From Hyposmocoma kahamanoa (Eukaryota; Arthropoda; Insecta; Lepidoptera; Cosmopterigidae): a stretch of DNA of 64,000 nt. Made by a program: the position numbers and the translations under genes. The DNA is taken from NCBI RefSeq assembly GCF_003589595.1, contig NW_020653712.1, positions 1,858,135 to 1,922,134 on the forward strand. The letters are read 5' to 3'. Below, in pieces: positions 1 to 12,544 of this stretch. Position 1 is the first letter of the stretch. Each line of letters begins with the position of its first letter. The notes beneath the pieces were generated by a model. It saw nothing but the letters and a program-made list of their open reading frames with translations, searched no databases and was not told the DNA's origin.

Positions 1-65
1 ACATACATGCAAAAAAAATATACAGTCGAATTGATAACCTCCTCCTTGTTTGAAGTCGGTTAAAA
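1..65 (+). repeat. End of an interspersed repeat (AACCTCCTCC...AGTCGGTTAAAAA)
   Basis: The same end occurs at about 13075-13117 and 13985-14033, and reversed near 46960. It is a very common end in moth genomes, family name not asserted. Confidence 0.6.
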
Positions 66-269
66 ATGGTCACCACTAAGCATTAGTCGAATTATGCATG
101 CAAAACAAACCAACGCTGCGCTGACATTCTGTGGTAACCGTGGAACGCAGCGGACGCCACCGATAATCAACAACAAAAAGTAACTTCAATTTAAAACATC
201 AAAATAAAACACTTTACTGAGAAAAATATATAATATTTAAGTGTACATAAAATTTAGTATGGAATAATG

Positions 270-510
270 TTTTTAGTAGCAGTAGAGGTCTTTGTAAAAG
301 AGTTCGTCCAGGGAAGTACTGCCACCTTACCTATTTCTGCCGCCAAGCAGTAATGTGAGCATTACTGCGTTCCGGTTTTTATGGGTAAGGGTGCTGGTGA
401 AATTACAGGCAGGGACTTTTCAACTTATGTCTCAAGGTGATTCACCTCAGATCTTTGTGGTTTAAAGCTCTGAGTGTTAAGTTACAATATTTGAATGCGA
501 CAAGTTTCGC
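270..510 (+). repeat. LINE/SINE-like repeat (family A), partial
   Basis: Shares ACCTATTTCTGCCGCCAAGC, the CCGGTTTT..GGGTAAGGGTGCTGGTGAAATTA block and CCTCAGATCTTTG with copies at 54 and 55 kb. It looks like the 3' part of a LINE common in moths. No reading frame. Confidence 0.6.
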
Positions 511-2567
511 GCACGACGAGCAAAATGTATCTCAGTTATCTAAAGTTACAAGAGATAGCAGCGACTGGGTTTGTACGAAGATTTGGAAGACCTCCATCTC
601 ACTTGATGAAAAATAAGGATGAGGCCGTCGATGAAGCACCTTGAAAAGGCTCTAGTTATAGCATTCAGGGAATACGTCTGGAAGCAGAGAATTCTGCTTC
701 ATAGCCGTTTGTCATAAAAATGTGTGAAGCTTAACGCTTCATTTCGCTGACGCTGATGACGGAAAGGGAAGGCGGAATACAACTAACTTAAAACAAAACA
801 ACTATATTCTTATTCATCGCTCATTTCGTCATTTGAATCTCAATCGAGACACACATAAGTGACTCTATGATCTTGTCTAAATATTTGACATGAGCCCATT
901 TGTAGTTTGGCATCCTTAAAACAAAGAAAAATGGTCGTAAAAATTTTAAGTATGATTGCAGATCAATTGGGGAAGTTGTTTCTAGGAACAACCAGCCCCT
1001 CGAGAGAGGAACTTATAGCCCCAAATTATTAATAAACCGTTTTTATACAAAGACTGACATACCGGCAAAGTAATAGAATCAATCAAAAAAATACTGAAAC
1101 AATAAGATTCCTAACTAAGGTCACTACAATTTAGAAAAGTTACGTATGAATCGGCCCATAATAAACAAAGACAGACCAAAAAATTTAAACAAGAAAAAAT
1201 CTACTTACGTTGTCGCCGGAGTTACTAAAATGGCTGCCGGCAAGACGCATCACCTCACGCTTTAACAACGCGCTTCACATGTATTGCTACACATTTTCCT
1301 TGCAAAGTCATTGCTGTGAGAACAACTTACCCCGGGAATTACCAGCCCCAGTCTCACCTAGACCGACCTTATAGGAATTGCTACTGCCGATCACTGAGGA
1401 AATCACTGTCTTCAAGGTACAACGGGCGACGGTTCTTAAGTACTCGTTTCATAGTCTTTCAGAGCACGGAAATGACTGAGATAAGTCAATAGTTGACAAG
1501 GTCAAATTTGCTCCCATTTTTAGGCTCAAGTTGCGGGTTTGCATGCTTTTACGACCTGGGACCTAAACTAGTTTGAAGTAAGAGGTGATACAAGCGTGTG
1601 AGACCAGGAGACAATTCAGACGCACTGTTACGCAGTGCTATTGCAGGAATTCCCATCTGACCCGCTAGTTCTATTCATGTCGAGACTCCGCAGAGTTCTA
1701 AGTTCTTTTTTTCGGCGTATGCCAAAAGTGCGCTATAGTGCAGTCAACCTACAGTAAAGTAGGTGGTAGGTACCCTGCAGGATCCAGATGTGAATTCTAA
1801 TAATAATAAGATGTGAAAAGTAATTCACCTTTGCTACCACCCGGCATGATCGGTCATCTGTGATGGGAACAGCCATTCTTGATAGTGAGCATAAAATTCA
1901 CTAGAATGATGATTCTTCGTCGCTGGGTACATGCTGAGCCTCATCAGACGTCTCACTCAGATGTTGGAATGGTCTCATGATCTCCATTGTGTGCCAACCA
2001 GAAGGCGCAAAACAGAAAAAACAGGGTATCTACTCCTAGCAGATTCTGCCGCAGTTTGAATTTATGGCGCATATGCGATAGTTTAGAAACATTTTTTACT
2101 AATCATCAAAACACCTCTCTAATACTGTCTTACAATAAATGGATCTATTTTTCATTTCAAAGTTCATGTTTCAGTTAATATTTTTCGTTCACCAAAACTA
2201 CATACAATTTACATTAATAGTAGCTATCACGCCGATTTTTGATATCTTGAAGTTCACTGTACTAAGCAAACCATTTTGCGTTATACGTGTTGAGCGTAAG
2301 TACTGTATCTTAAGATATAGAACGTCGATTTCACATACATATATGTAAATACATAATTTGTTTCATGTACTTCTTGTGGTGTTTTCGAAGACACCTTAAT
2401 CTAGGAAAAACCGGATTCCTTCTACTCCTGTCAACATAACAAGTCCTTTAGTTTCCATAGTCTAAGATACAAAGTGTATGCACTCATATTGACGTGAGAT
2501 ACATAATAGCCGATTCGATTTATCGATTCTATGGCGTCAATCTCTAGAATAAATATTCCGTTTTACG
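511..2567. other. No gene seen
   Basis: AT-rich sequence without a supported frame. The short frames at 1987-2348 have no family resemblance and no splice or start context I trust. Confidence 0.5.
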
Positions 2568-2795
2568 CATTGACTTACAAATAAATGGACGACGGGTCTA
2601 ATACAAAAACCACGAAAAAAATGTCCCAAGTCAACCTATTCGAAATTTAAATTGTAATGTCATCGCAGTATCGCGCTGTCAGTCGAACAAATGAAGACTA
2701 AAGCGGAGTGTCGCGCTCTGTATACGATTTTAGCGCCTTACAAGTGCGGACACTTTTTAGCGCGGACCCGACGTCCATATAATTGTAAGTCAATG
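2568..2795 (+). mobile_element. MITE family M1, copy 1 (228 bp)
   Basis: Ends CATTGACTTACAAATAAATG and its inverted match TATAATTGTAAGTCAATG, about 31-bp imperfect TIRs. Flanked by GTTTTACG on both sides (8-bp target duplication). No coding capacity. Confidence 0.85.
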
Positions 2796-2938
2796 GTTTT
2801 ACGCATCAATTGTTTTACGATCTAACTGACAGTTGGCCTACATGAAAACTCTCTAAATAAATAATAAAAACACGAACTTTTTCATTTCTTAAATATCTCT
2901 CTGGACTGTGAAATGTGATATAGCGCACCCATCGAGTA

Positions 2939-3170
2939 TATAACCAGACATAGAGACGATATGTCATTTAATTTGTTTGAAAACTATTGTACTCAATCAT
3001 TACGGTGACAACTGCGCTCTGATTGGCCAGCCCGTATTTGGACCAACTGTCGGGTGTCGTCAATTGTTTCACTTCAAATCGATGTATGATATTTAAAAAT
3101 GATATAAGGCCCATTTGCCTGATAAATTGGCAGGAATGGATGGCCCTTACTTCGTCTCTGTCTGGTTATA
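2939..3170 (-). mobile_element. MITE family M2, deleted copy (232 bp)
   Basis: Ends TATAACCAGACATAGAGACG and CGTCTCTGTCTGGTTATA. Contains the family's internal TTGGCCAGCCCG and GGCCCATTTGCCTGAT blocks but is shorter than the 430-470-bp copies. Confidence 0.8.
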
Positions 3171-3599
3171 AACTAAAAAATAAAAAAAAATAAAAACTTC
3201 TTTTTGCAAATACCTTTTAGTACTCAATAATTTAATGTGCATTGTAGGGTCGGTCTGTAATAGATTGTGTACTTAGTTTTAAGATTTTGAGGTGTAACAG
3301 TTGTTGACTGACCAACTAAAAAAAACAGAGAACGTAACAGTACTATAAGAACATGAAGAACTACCTACTCTTCTTTCGCGCTATTGCACGTTTTTTATCC
3401 CTTAGTCTTGTGATGTGTAAAAGCAAGTTAAGTTTACCCTGTCAGAATAAATCCTGGCTTCGCCATATCATGTTGGTTGTGCAGTAAGATATTTGGGATA
3501 AACATCTGATTAGCGACGTATAGTGTAACAAGAGCAATTTTAGATTATACCGATATTCGTTCATGCACAATGCACAAACTTGATTCTCTTATTTATTTA

Positions 3600-3960
3600 T
3601 AGTCAGGTTGCATAGACCCACAAATACATACCTTATAGACAAGCATATACAAAAATATAATTTATAAAACACAATTTACTTACACGTATGGACTTCGACG
3701 TGTCACGCAATGTGGGTGTCTGGTAACCGGCCTCAGAAAACTCCTCCTTAATGAAGGTCGACAGATGTTCAGTTGGTACACTCACCACAAATGAATTAAA
3801 ATTCACATTGTGACGGGACCCGAACCGCTTGGCCCTCCGGTTAGCATTGGCTTTCATCCGTAGATATTCCACAATATACGCAGACTTTGTGGAGCAATGA
3901 AGCCGTGGCCCGTATAACAACGTTGTCGGTACCGCTGGACGCAATAGATGATTAGGGCAT
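3600..3960 (-). pseudogene. Fragment of a repeated retroelement-like ORF
   Basis: The minus frame (3633-3944) holds S-T-K-S-A-Y-I-V-E-Y and N-V-N-F-N-S-F-V-V-S-V-P-T-E-H-L-S-T-F, closely matching a second copy at 39253-39627. The downstream sequence also matches, so this is an interspersed element and not a host gene. Copies of this small alpha/beta-like domain recur in moth genomes; exact family not assigned. Confidence 0.6.
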
Positions 3961-4176
3961 TCAGGGCACTAACGTTAAGCCTGGTGTACTTTTTAATACA
4001 AAGAAGTGAATTAATAATTGAATTAGAATATAACGAATCTTATGCCTACTCAACACTTCCTTCGGTACGTAATTCAGTCACCTACTAAAGTTCTCACGTT
4101 GCTTCGAAATATTACAACCCTATAAACACAAATTGTGAATCTCCCACCGAACTGTACAACAAAATGGACTCATAAC

Positions 4177-4195
4177 TTTTCTTGCTTATTTTCAG
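4177..4195 (+). other. 3' splice acceptor of U1
   Basis: Pyrimidine-rich tract ending in TTTTCAG (TTTTCTTGCTTATTTTCAG). It resembles the acceptor boxes of U2-U4 with two or three changes, and protein similarity to the other units starts immediately after it. The frame also happens to be open about 60 nt into the intron, but with no ATG there. Confidence 0.75.
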
Positions 4196-6453
4196 CATCC
4201 AACGTGATAACATCGCGAAAAAAAGGTTCAGATTCTCAAGATATTCAAAAAACGCTCAGTTCTATGTTTGACAAAGTACCCTTTTCTATTAACGCTAAAG
4301 ACATCACTGGAAGCTCCGTGTATTATAAAGAACTCTTACACAAAACAATTTCAAATCGGAAACAGGAAAAGCAAGCAGAAGCTGAAATAGTACCTCGTGA
4401 AAACCAACAATCAGATAAAGACACTCAAGTAGGTGATACTTATAGAATAGAAAGAGGTGTTACATTGAGAGATCAGCCAGATGAGTCAGTGCTTAATGAA
4501 ATATTACCAAACAGAACAGACCAAATTGCTGAAAATCAAGAAAATATAGTATTTTATGATAAACAACAATCACACAAACAATCTCAAGTAGGCGATGTTA
4601 ATAAAGTAGAGACAGTAATTTCGTTAAGAGATCAGCCCGAACCTAATGAAATATATTCAAAGATAACCGACGAACTAAAAACACTTACACGTGAGAATTT
4701 AGAATACGAAGGCATTAAAATAGAAAATAAAGAAATAACTGACCATCTTGGTGTACAGGTCGTCTTATTAAATAAAGAGGCAGAGGCAAAATGTGCTACA
4801 GTATCAAAACAGAAGAAAGTTACGTCATGGAATCAAACATATTACTTTTCTGATAATTACAATACGAATCAAGATGATAGCATCATCTATTTAGTACTTT
4901 ATATGCCGATGCAAAAATTCAATGAGTTGTATCCTTCGACTAAAGTTACAAGTGAAATGGAAGCTAACTATAATAATAGTGACATAGAGAATCAATACAC
5001 ACGCAATATGCTTTCTTACTTTATCAATTGTATAGACCCTGGACCACCAAACAAGTTTACAAAGACCTCAGCGAAACCCCAACATGTTAAAAGTGAGACA
5101 GTTACCTTCCCACCTGCAAAACGCGCTAAAAGTCAAACTGATGTGGAAACTATGAACAAAAGTGCGGAGTCACAAATTATGGCACATGCTGAGGCCATAT
5201 CACCCAATAAAGAACAATGCGTTGACATTACTGAACCAATCAATACTGCTCCAGGTTTGCCTTCATTACCACCTTCACTACCCCGAACAAAGCAAAAGGA
5301 CGAACACTTTGATATGTCCGCATCATATCCACAGCAAATTTCATGGGGTAAACCAGAAAACCAGACAGAACAACAACAAAATTCACCATCATTACCATCA
5401 AGTAATTCTTTTCTCCATGAAAATCCACAGGAAAACACAGAATATTCACTTGAAAAGCCCGAACCAAATATTACCTTTGGAAATACCGAGGGTCGGAACT
5501 GGAATATATGGGACCACCCTCTTGTTCCAATGCCGAACAATCACGGTGAAGTTTCTCCTTTTGAAAGGGGCATGATGTCCAATAGGACATATGAAACTCA
5601 TAAAGTATTCTCAACACCAACAGCGACAATGCCTCAAGAAACTCAAAATATTAAACACAATTATATGTCTGCTCCACCACGACCACATTACACATGGTAT
5701 GCACCATTCCAACCACAAACACATGAGACTAGCTCTGTCTTACAGACAGTACCGCAAGAAAATCAACCTTCAGACAACATGTATCAAAACTATTACCAAA
5801 ACCCACATCAAATGTATAACAGTAATATGGGATCTATAGCAGCACAACCACCGAATATTTCAAATACGGAAGGAAGTACTACAAAAAAATACATTGAGTA
5901 TGGTCCGGTATGGACCTATGGTGCACATCCTTCAGGTTTGAATAATAACCTGAATAATCAATATCCAACACCGATGCAACCACTCCTAGTAACAGACCGG
6001 AAAAAAATCCCAGATCCCTGTAACAAACCGGGAAGAAATTTGGCCAATTTGATACAACCTGGTACTGGATTACAATTTCAACAAACTACTACCCAAATGT
6101 ACCCACAGAGCGTGAAACAGTACCCACAATCCTCTGGGTCGTCACAGATTCAACCACATATTTCACATAACGTTAAATCAGAACCTCAATCAAAACAAAT
6201 AAGTGTACAGCCTGCACCAGACTCCAAAACTTCTGACGATGCTCCTCTTTCAGAAATAATCAAAACGGTCAAATTAAGAGTGCGTAAAGCATTGAAATTT
6301 CTTAACGCGGAAGAGCAAATAAAAGCACTGAACACGTCTAATACATGTGATGATAAAAATCCGCCAAAGAATGCACAAAAAAAGCATCAACCCGATATAT
6401 CACCGCCCGAGAATTCAAACCCGCGTTCTGACCCGCTTCCTCTAAAAAAGTAA
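4196..6453 (+). CDS. U1: large terminal exon of a repeated, unrecognised gene family
   Basis: The reading frame is open from the splice acceptor ending at 4195 to TAA at 6451-6453, about 752 codons. The exon opens in phase 1 (CA|TCC AAC GTG). It starts S-N-V-I-T-S-R-K-K, matching R-D-M-I-T-T-R-K-K in U2, then has two copies of an R-D-Q-P-D/E strand seen in all units. Mid-protein (5308-5349) is F-D-M-S-x2-Y-P-Q-Q-I-S-W-G, also in U2. The C-terminus (about 6223-6324) has S-K-T-S-D-D-A-P-L-S-E-I-I, related to the U3/U4 C-terminal motif. The rest is Q/N/P/S-rich and looks disordered; no membrane segment or known domain was recognised. The first in-frame ATG (about 4264) lies after the conserved start, so an upstream exon must supply the initiator. 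The stop looks recently acquired (see findings). Function unknown. Seen: frame, splice site, motifs. Inferred: terminal exon of a spliced gene. Confidence 0.8.
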
Positions 6454-6586
6454 TGCGACCCATGTAAAAGTAAGACACGTGATCCTTGAGAGACAAAGAT
6501 ATAGATTGGATCCAAAGATTATGCTAACCATTCTCCCTCGCAACCTCACTTGAACAGTCTTACCTGCGCTGGTAACGACCATGAAA

Positions 6587-6592
6587 AATAAA
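6587..6592 (+). promoter_or_regulatory. Poly(A) signal of U1
   Basis: AATAAA lies about 135 nt after the U1 stop. U2 and U3 have AATAAA and U4 has ATTAAA at similar distances, which supports each exon being 3'-terminal. Confidence 0.6.
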
Positions 6593-8214
6593 GCGTCAGC
6601 AAAAGTTAGAGAGTTTTTTTTGTGGATATCTTGTGTGTGTCGTGGAAGCTATTGAGGATGCAAGACATTTTGATCGTTTGAAGGGATACTATTTAAGAAA
6701 AACCGACATTACATTCGTGAACATAACAAAAAAAAGAAACAACAAAAAAAACAAAGAAAAGAAAATCTCTGCCAGCCAGTACCTGTAGTGACCAGTGATC
6801 GCACTAACCAAAATTTCAACAATTTATAAATTCAAGTGCACTTATGACAGAATACGCACGCACTTAGCTGGTACACTTACATTCCCGTAGCAAGCAGAGG
6901 TAAAAAAGTAAGATAATATAGTCCATGTAGATACTATATGGACTGTGTATTTTTGGAGTGTAATTTTTGGAATCCATTAACCCTGAATGTATAGATAGGT
7001 TTTCTGATCGGTTTTACGTTACGATTACAATTGATGAAGAGTTTATTGACAGTTGTCGTTAGCAACCGCGTAGATTCATTCTACTCCGTAAAATTTAGCT
7101 TAATTAGAAGGACAGCGGCAAAATTAAGACGTCGTACATTTTATTCGTAGCAACGTCCTACAGATTAAAACAATAACATTACACATTTACACCATCACCT
7201 ATTTATTCTTCTTCTTATCGAGTCGATACTTATAATATGCCACCTTGACTGCGTTGTCCGTGGCCGTGGCACAACAGTAAGCGTTGCGTGGTTTGTATTG
7301 GGGCTCCGTAGTCACATTGGGTTAGACTGGAACCCCATATACACATTTGTCTCTGCAGCTACCTGAGTGCTAAGTTGATTTAACAACTTCCACACGTGTC
7401 ACGATAGATCATAACCTGGTAACAATTGCTCTTGAGGCGTGAGGAAACCACATTCCACTTAATAAGATGACATAATCAGCTTCACCTATTAAAATACGGT
7501 TTTCGAAATTATAAAGCATTTTGAAGTACATTCATAGAGAAATATTATTTACGTGCTTTTACAAAGTTGCGTCTGACGGAAAAAAATAGTGATGGGACAC
7601 ATAGGAAATATCGAGTCAATGAACCCATGCAATCGAGCAATTTGACAGCAATTTTTAACATGTTATGTGTCTGGAGCTACGTCGTGTTATTGTAAATTTA
7701 TGTATTTTTGGTGAATATTTATCAATCATTGCGTAATAATATAATATTATTCAGGTATGCTTCAACCAAGCACGAAATTAAACTGTAAAAGAAACTAAAG
7801 CCTTTTCGCCGTTATTCGTAGACGTACCTTATTAATGTGATTTTTTTTTAATTCCATTTACTGCCATGTCAGTCGATATCGACAGCGAATCTCAATATTA
7901 CTGATCGTGTCCCATCACTGGTTCGTGACGTTTGACATATGTCATTCGAATTACAGCTAAGAGCAAAATAGACGCTTGTAGAAGCACCGAAGTGGCGCAA
8001 CTGTGGCGCTGCAGCTGCGCTTCTAAATATTGTATGAAAATTAGTATTGGCGTAGCTACGCGTTAAGCCGCATTAAGCCGACCACATACGAACGCGGCTC
8101 GCCACAGGTCAACAACGAATCGGCTTCCTGCGAATTTCAGATTGCGTCCGTACGCATGCCGACGACGACTGATCCTGAGGGTCTTTTCCCGTCCGCTGTC
8201 CGACATTTGCCCGA
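6593..8214. other. No gene seen after U1
   Basis: 3' flank of U1 followed by AT-rich sequence. Nothing with coding or family support was found. Confidence 0.45.
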
Positions 8215-8350
8215 AACAATTACTGTCAAATAAGTAATACTCGACCAATTAAAAGACGCATGATACGAATGCTTCATTTCATTTCGATTCACACCTGACA
8301 TTGTCTTTTGATTTTGGTCGAATATTACTTATTTGACAGTAATTGTTTAA
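8215..8350. repeat. Foldback repeat
   Basis: AATTACTGTCAAATAAGTAA near 8218 is inverted as TTACTTATTTGACAGTAATT near 8327. A related piece lies at about 42580-42680, and a single arm lies near 44240. Confidence 0.6.
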
Positions 8351-11268
8351 CGTCACAAGTATAGTTATCTGCGTTACGAATTCGCGTTAATAAGTTTATT
8401 GACTGCCGTTAGCGTTCAATTTAATAATAATAACTAATAATAATAAAATATTTATTAATAAGTAAAAATAAAAATTTAAAGCTCTACCAGTGTTTAGTAA
8501 CAATAGCGGTGAGATAAAAAGTTCTGTAGCTCAGCACAGTGGCGGAGAGTTTAACAAAGCCGCTGATATTCTGCTACAGCCTGTCATGTTCATAAAAAGA
8601 AGAAGAACTAACACGCACTATCTTTCTAGTTCTAGGATTTGAAGGCGTCCTAACTTTTACGGAGTAGAGTTTGTGGAACACCGGTCTAATTCGGAGTAAT
8701 AAACGCGTGTCTTTCGTAACCATAAATATGACGGAATCATCAATTGTATCGATGGAACTATAACACCTTAAGGTGTCATCCTAATTGAACGCGAATAAGC
8801 AATCATCGCGCAACAAAAAGCGGGTGTCCTTGTAGATAGTCGTTCGAGCCCGTGTTCCCACAATCATGGGATTATCAATTAGGCCCACAACGCCGATATT
8901 AATATGTTTGATACGAATAGATTTCAAACATTATATGCGCAAGATCATATCGCCCGAACGCCAATTAGGACACCTATTCTGCTGACTAACTAAAACGCGC
9001 TCAAGTGACAAAATATTTTATTGAGATGTCATAAAATAACCATAACCCAGTTTTAGAATATTGCAATTGTTTAATGATATTTCAGCTATCCATCGTTAGG
9101 GTAAAGTCCGATAAGTTGAAGACGTTAACTAATTTTGACTATCTTCGGTATTCGAGATCTGTAAGTTTGATTGTAGGTTCGCCCGAACAAAATTCGTGCG
9201 AACCTACAATTGCTATGATCGCGCAATCGCGTTCAGTTAGGCCGACGCCTGAAAAGAAGTATATTTATGTATCCCAAGGGCATACACATTACGACAACTA
9301 TTACTGTAAACCCGTGGTAGAAACTTTGATGCTGACGCAAACTCGGTATCCGAACGACATAACTTATTTCAAAGGATTATCTTTCCACTGGCACCGATTT
9401 AAATTCAACAAAATTGTTTTTTATTAGAAATTTTACATGTAATGTTAAACAGCGAAAGTAATTCATATTTCCAACTGCATAATATAAATATAATAACTTT
9501 TGTTAAAGCGTCATTGGAGAGTTTTTTTTTGTGTTTATCCTCTATCCCGCTTAATCTCAAAAACAAAAAATTACAGTATGTCGAAGGTAGGTCCGCGTGA
9601 AATTCGGTAAATAACAAGTTATATACGATAACAGAAATAAATGAACGATCTGTGCTGTGCAGTGTTAATCAACTAAAAGCGATAATGCTGTAATCCGCAA
9701 TACCCGCAAAAACACTTGCAGTTTTTTTTACTGCTTCGATTGGTCTTGGCCTCTTTCTCTAAAATGAAAAATAGACTCTGGACATCACAATTTTTTTAAC
9801 GCTTTTTTCTGATTAACGAATTTTAAAACGATTTAACCGACATACAATCCAGTGTTTTTTTACGAAATGTGCATTACATCAAAAACACGTAATTAAATTT
9901 TTCTGTACCTCTGATTACAGCATTTTTGCGTTCCCTAATATTAAAATTGTGCCACTTACAGCATTTACTTGGGTGTTGTTAAGTACGAACAATGTGATTT
10001 ACAGCGCTTTAAAGGTCCGAGTTTTAACAGTACAATGAGTATTACGATATTTAAAAACAAATATAAACAAGTATAGAACTTCTCCTTACGTCATTTTATC
10101 CTTCCCTCGCTTATTGACACCGCGACTTACAGCAATCTTTACAGACTACACAAGCAGCAGTGAGGGTACTTGCGTGTGTTGTCCGATGGTTTTTATAGCA
10201 ATATCGAAAGTATTTTTTCAATTAATATTCCTTATTTTAGTTTATTACTTATTATATTTAATCTCATTTATTTATTCAGACCATAAGAGTCAGAAATTAA
10301 TGAACTACGTAGGACTCGAAAATACGATGCATTTAAATTAATGTGAAGTTTACTCAAATCACCGTGATTAAATTGATTTTATTCGACTGAGAAATCTTAC
10401 AAAGTTCAAAGTAATTGTGATATGTAGGTATGCTAATATGTTGAGGTGATTATTATTCACTAAGTCACTAAAACGAATTTAGATAAAATACATATATCTC
10501 TCGCCGTTCTCCCATCCGGACAGGCAGAGAATTGTTTATAGCTGTAGTGAGTTTCCGTCTTTTTATTAAGTTTTTTCTCACTTCACATTCAGCAAACTCA
10601 TGTATCACAAAATCTTATTTCTAGATAGCATGAACCCTGGCACAGCCAATAGCACAGATTATGTCATAATAAAGTCCTGCATACCTCAAAGTTTAATTAA
10701 TAATAAAATAAATTCTATACATGCTAACAAATATAAATATAAAAAAGAAGAAAATGCCTAGGTGAGCCAAAAGAGGACAAAGAAACAATTTTCTGTCGAC
10801 TAACGCTATGCCACTAGATCAAAACAATCTAAGACTGAAATTTTAAATAACAAATTACAACTGCCATCAAACGGTTCTAATAAATTGTAATCTAATCCAA
10901 TGTGCAACAATCTTCCACCTAGAATAATTTAACCAGATTCAATGCCACAAACTGCATCAATAAGCTCCGTGATGTGACACCAAAAGATATGCAACACGCC
11001 AAACTCAAAACTAGTCTCTACAAAAGTTTGTTCTGACGCCCACGTTTAGAAACGCTGAGAAAAATTTATTCAAAGTGTCTACTGAAATTCTCATGGAAAA
11101 TGTGTTCTTTCAAAAAGACCAATAATGCAGAAGCTGGTTGCAGTTCCCGGGCCTAACCTTCAATTGACCAGTTACCACCCGAAAGTATGAATGATGTACA
11201 ACCGGGTTGCAGTTCATGGAATATACAAAGAATTCCGACACTATTTAGAAGGTTTAATTTTAATATTG
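8351..11268. other. No gene seen
   Basis: AT-rich with scattered repeat debris. The plus frame at 9074-9427 (117 codons) matches nothing I recognise, has no supporting signals and is treated as chance. Confidence 0.45.
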
Positions 11269-11554
11269 CATTGACTTACAATTATATGGACGTCGAGTCC
11301 GCGCTAAAAAGTGTCCGAACTTATAGGGCGTTAAAATCGTATACAGTGCGTCATTCACGCTTTAGTCTTCGTTTGTTCGACTGACAGCGAAGCAAGCAAA
11401 ATTAGACAATACTGCGATGACATTACATTTAAAATTCAACGTTTTAGCTTTTTCATATTCCTTTACATGTCACTACGTTTAAATAGGTTGACTTGGGACA
11501 TTTTTTTCGTGGTTTTTGTATTAGACCCGTCGTCCATTTATTTGTAAGTCAATG
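11269..11554 (-). mobile_element. MITE family M1, copy 2 (286 bp)
   Basis: Opposite orientation to copy 1. Ends CATTGACTTACAATTATATG and its inverted partner. Flanked on both sides by a perfect TAATATTG, an 8-bp target duplication. Confidence 0.9.
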
Positions 11555-12544
11555 TAATATTGTTTTAAATTTTGAAATCCGCTTAATGGATGAGAATATA
11601 GTTTGGTTTTAATTTAAATTATAATCATGATAAAATGTTTCTATATTTTTACTATTTTCTTTCATTACCTAGTGCCTACGAGGAATTGGGATGGTTTAAT
11701 TATTATTGAACTTATACTAACATCTTTAACGTGTAGATCATCCTTTTCCTTGTAGATACCAGGCAATAAACTAAAATAGAAAGTATCAGAACAGAAAATG
11801 AAAAACTAATAATCAAGAGTAAGATTAGTTGTTGATTATTATTATTCTATGGAATTTAAGGAATTTATAATTCAAGAGTTCTAAGAACGATGTAATATGG
11901 CACACAAACTGTCAATGATTTTGTTAAGTCTCTAATATTATAAATCGATTTGTTTCATTGTACTCATTGTGACCAAAGTCTTTTTCACAAATAGTGGTTC
12001 TTTTTAATAAAAAACATTTTAAAAGTCATGTTAATTGCATGGATTTTCAATCACACCATTTTAATGTTACCTGCTTTTGTTTAAAAAATACTTTTACAGC
12101 AGTTTTGAATTTCGTACATCTTCAAGTAGTTATCATTTAAAGACCAAAAATGTGTTAAGGAGCTCTAATTCATTTACATCACTCTTAGAATACCGTAAAT
12201 TAATGGCATTAGTCGCACCTTCATACAAATTAACTTGAAAGTCACACCATTCTTTGGGGTTAAAATCTGAAAATCAAATTGTCGTAGCCCACATAATCGT
12301 CATAGGAGTAGGACTATTTCAAATCCGAGTTTATTGTTAAGAAGTCCTGTTTCTATAGGTTTATTTGCTAAATTTGACACAAAAAACTGGAACCGTTTCA
12401 GTGTTATGATTTTTTTCGTTTTCGCAATTTTTGTTTCGGCTCCAGTGAAAAGTTTAGTTTTTGAGTGTTACAGCATCATCGCTATCCAGTGACGACATAC
12501 TTATTGAAAGAATTCAATTTCCCATATGAAACGAGCATACCCTA
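11555..12544. other. No gene seen
   Basis: AT-rich, no coding support and no clear repeat boundary. Confidence 0.4.

Noticed and set aside
3352..3487. Short frame starting M-K-N-Y-L-L-F-F as a signal-peptide first exon of U1
   Set aside because: It closes with its own stop, has no convincing phase-1 donor and no matching sequence before the other units.
5133..5839. Overlapping frames on both strands within U1
   Set aside because: Shadow frames in biased codons of U1; the U1 frame alone carries the family motifs.
9074..9427. 117-codon plus frame
   Set aside because: No similarity, no splice or promoter context; could be chance in a repeat-derived region.
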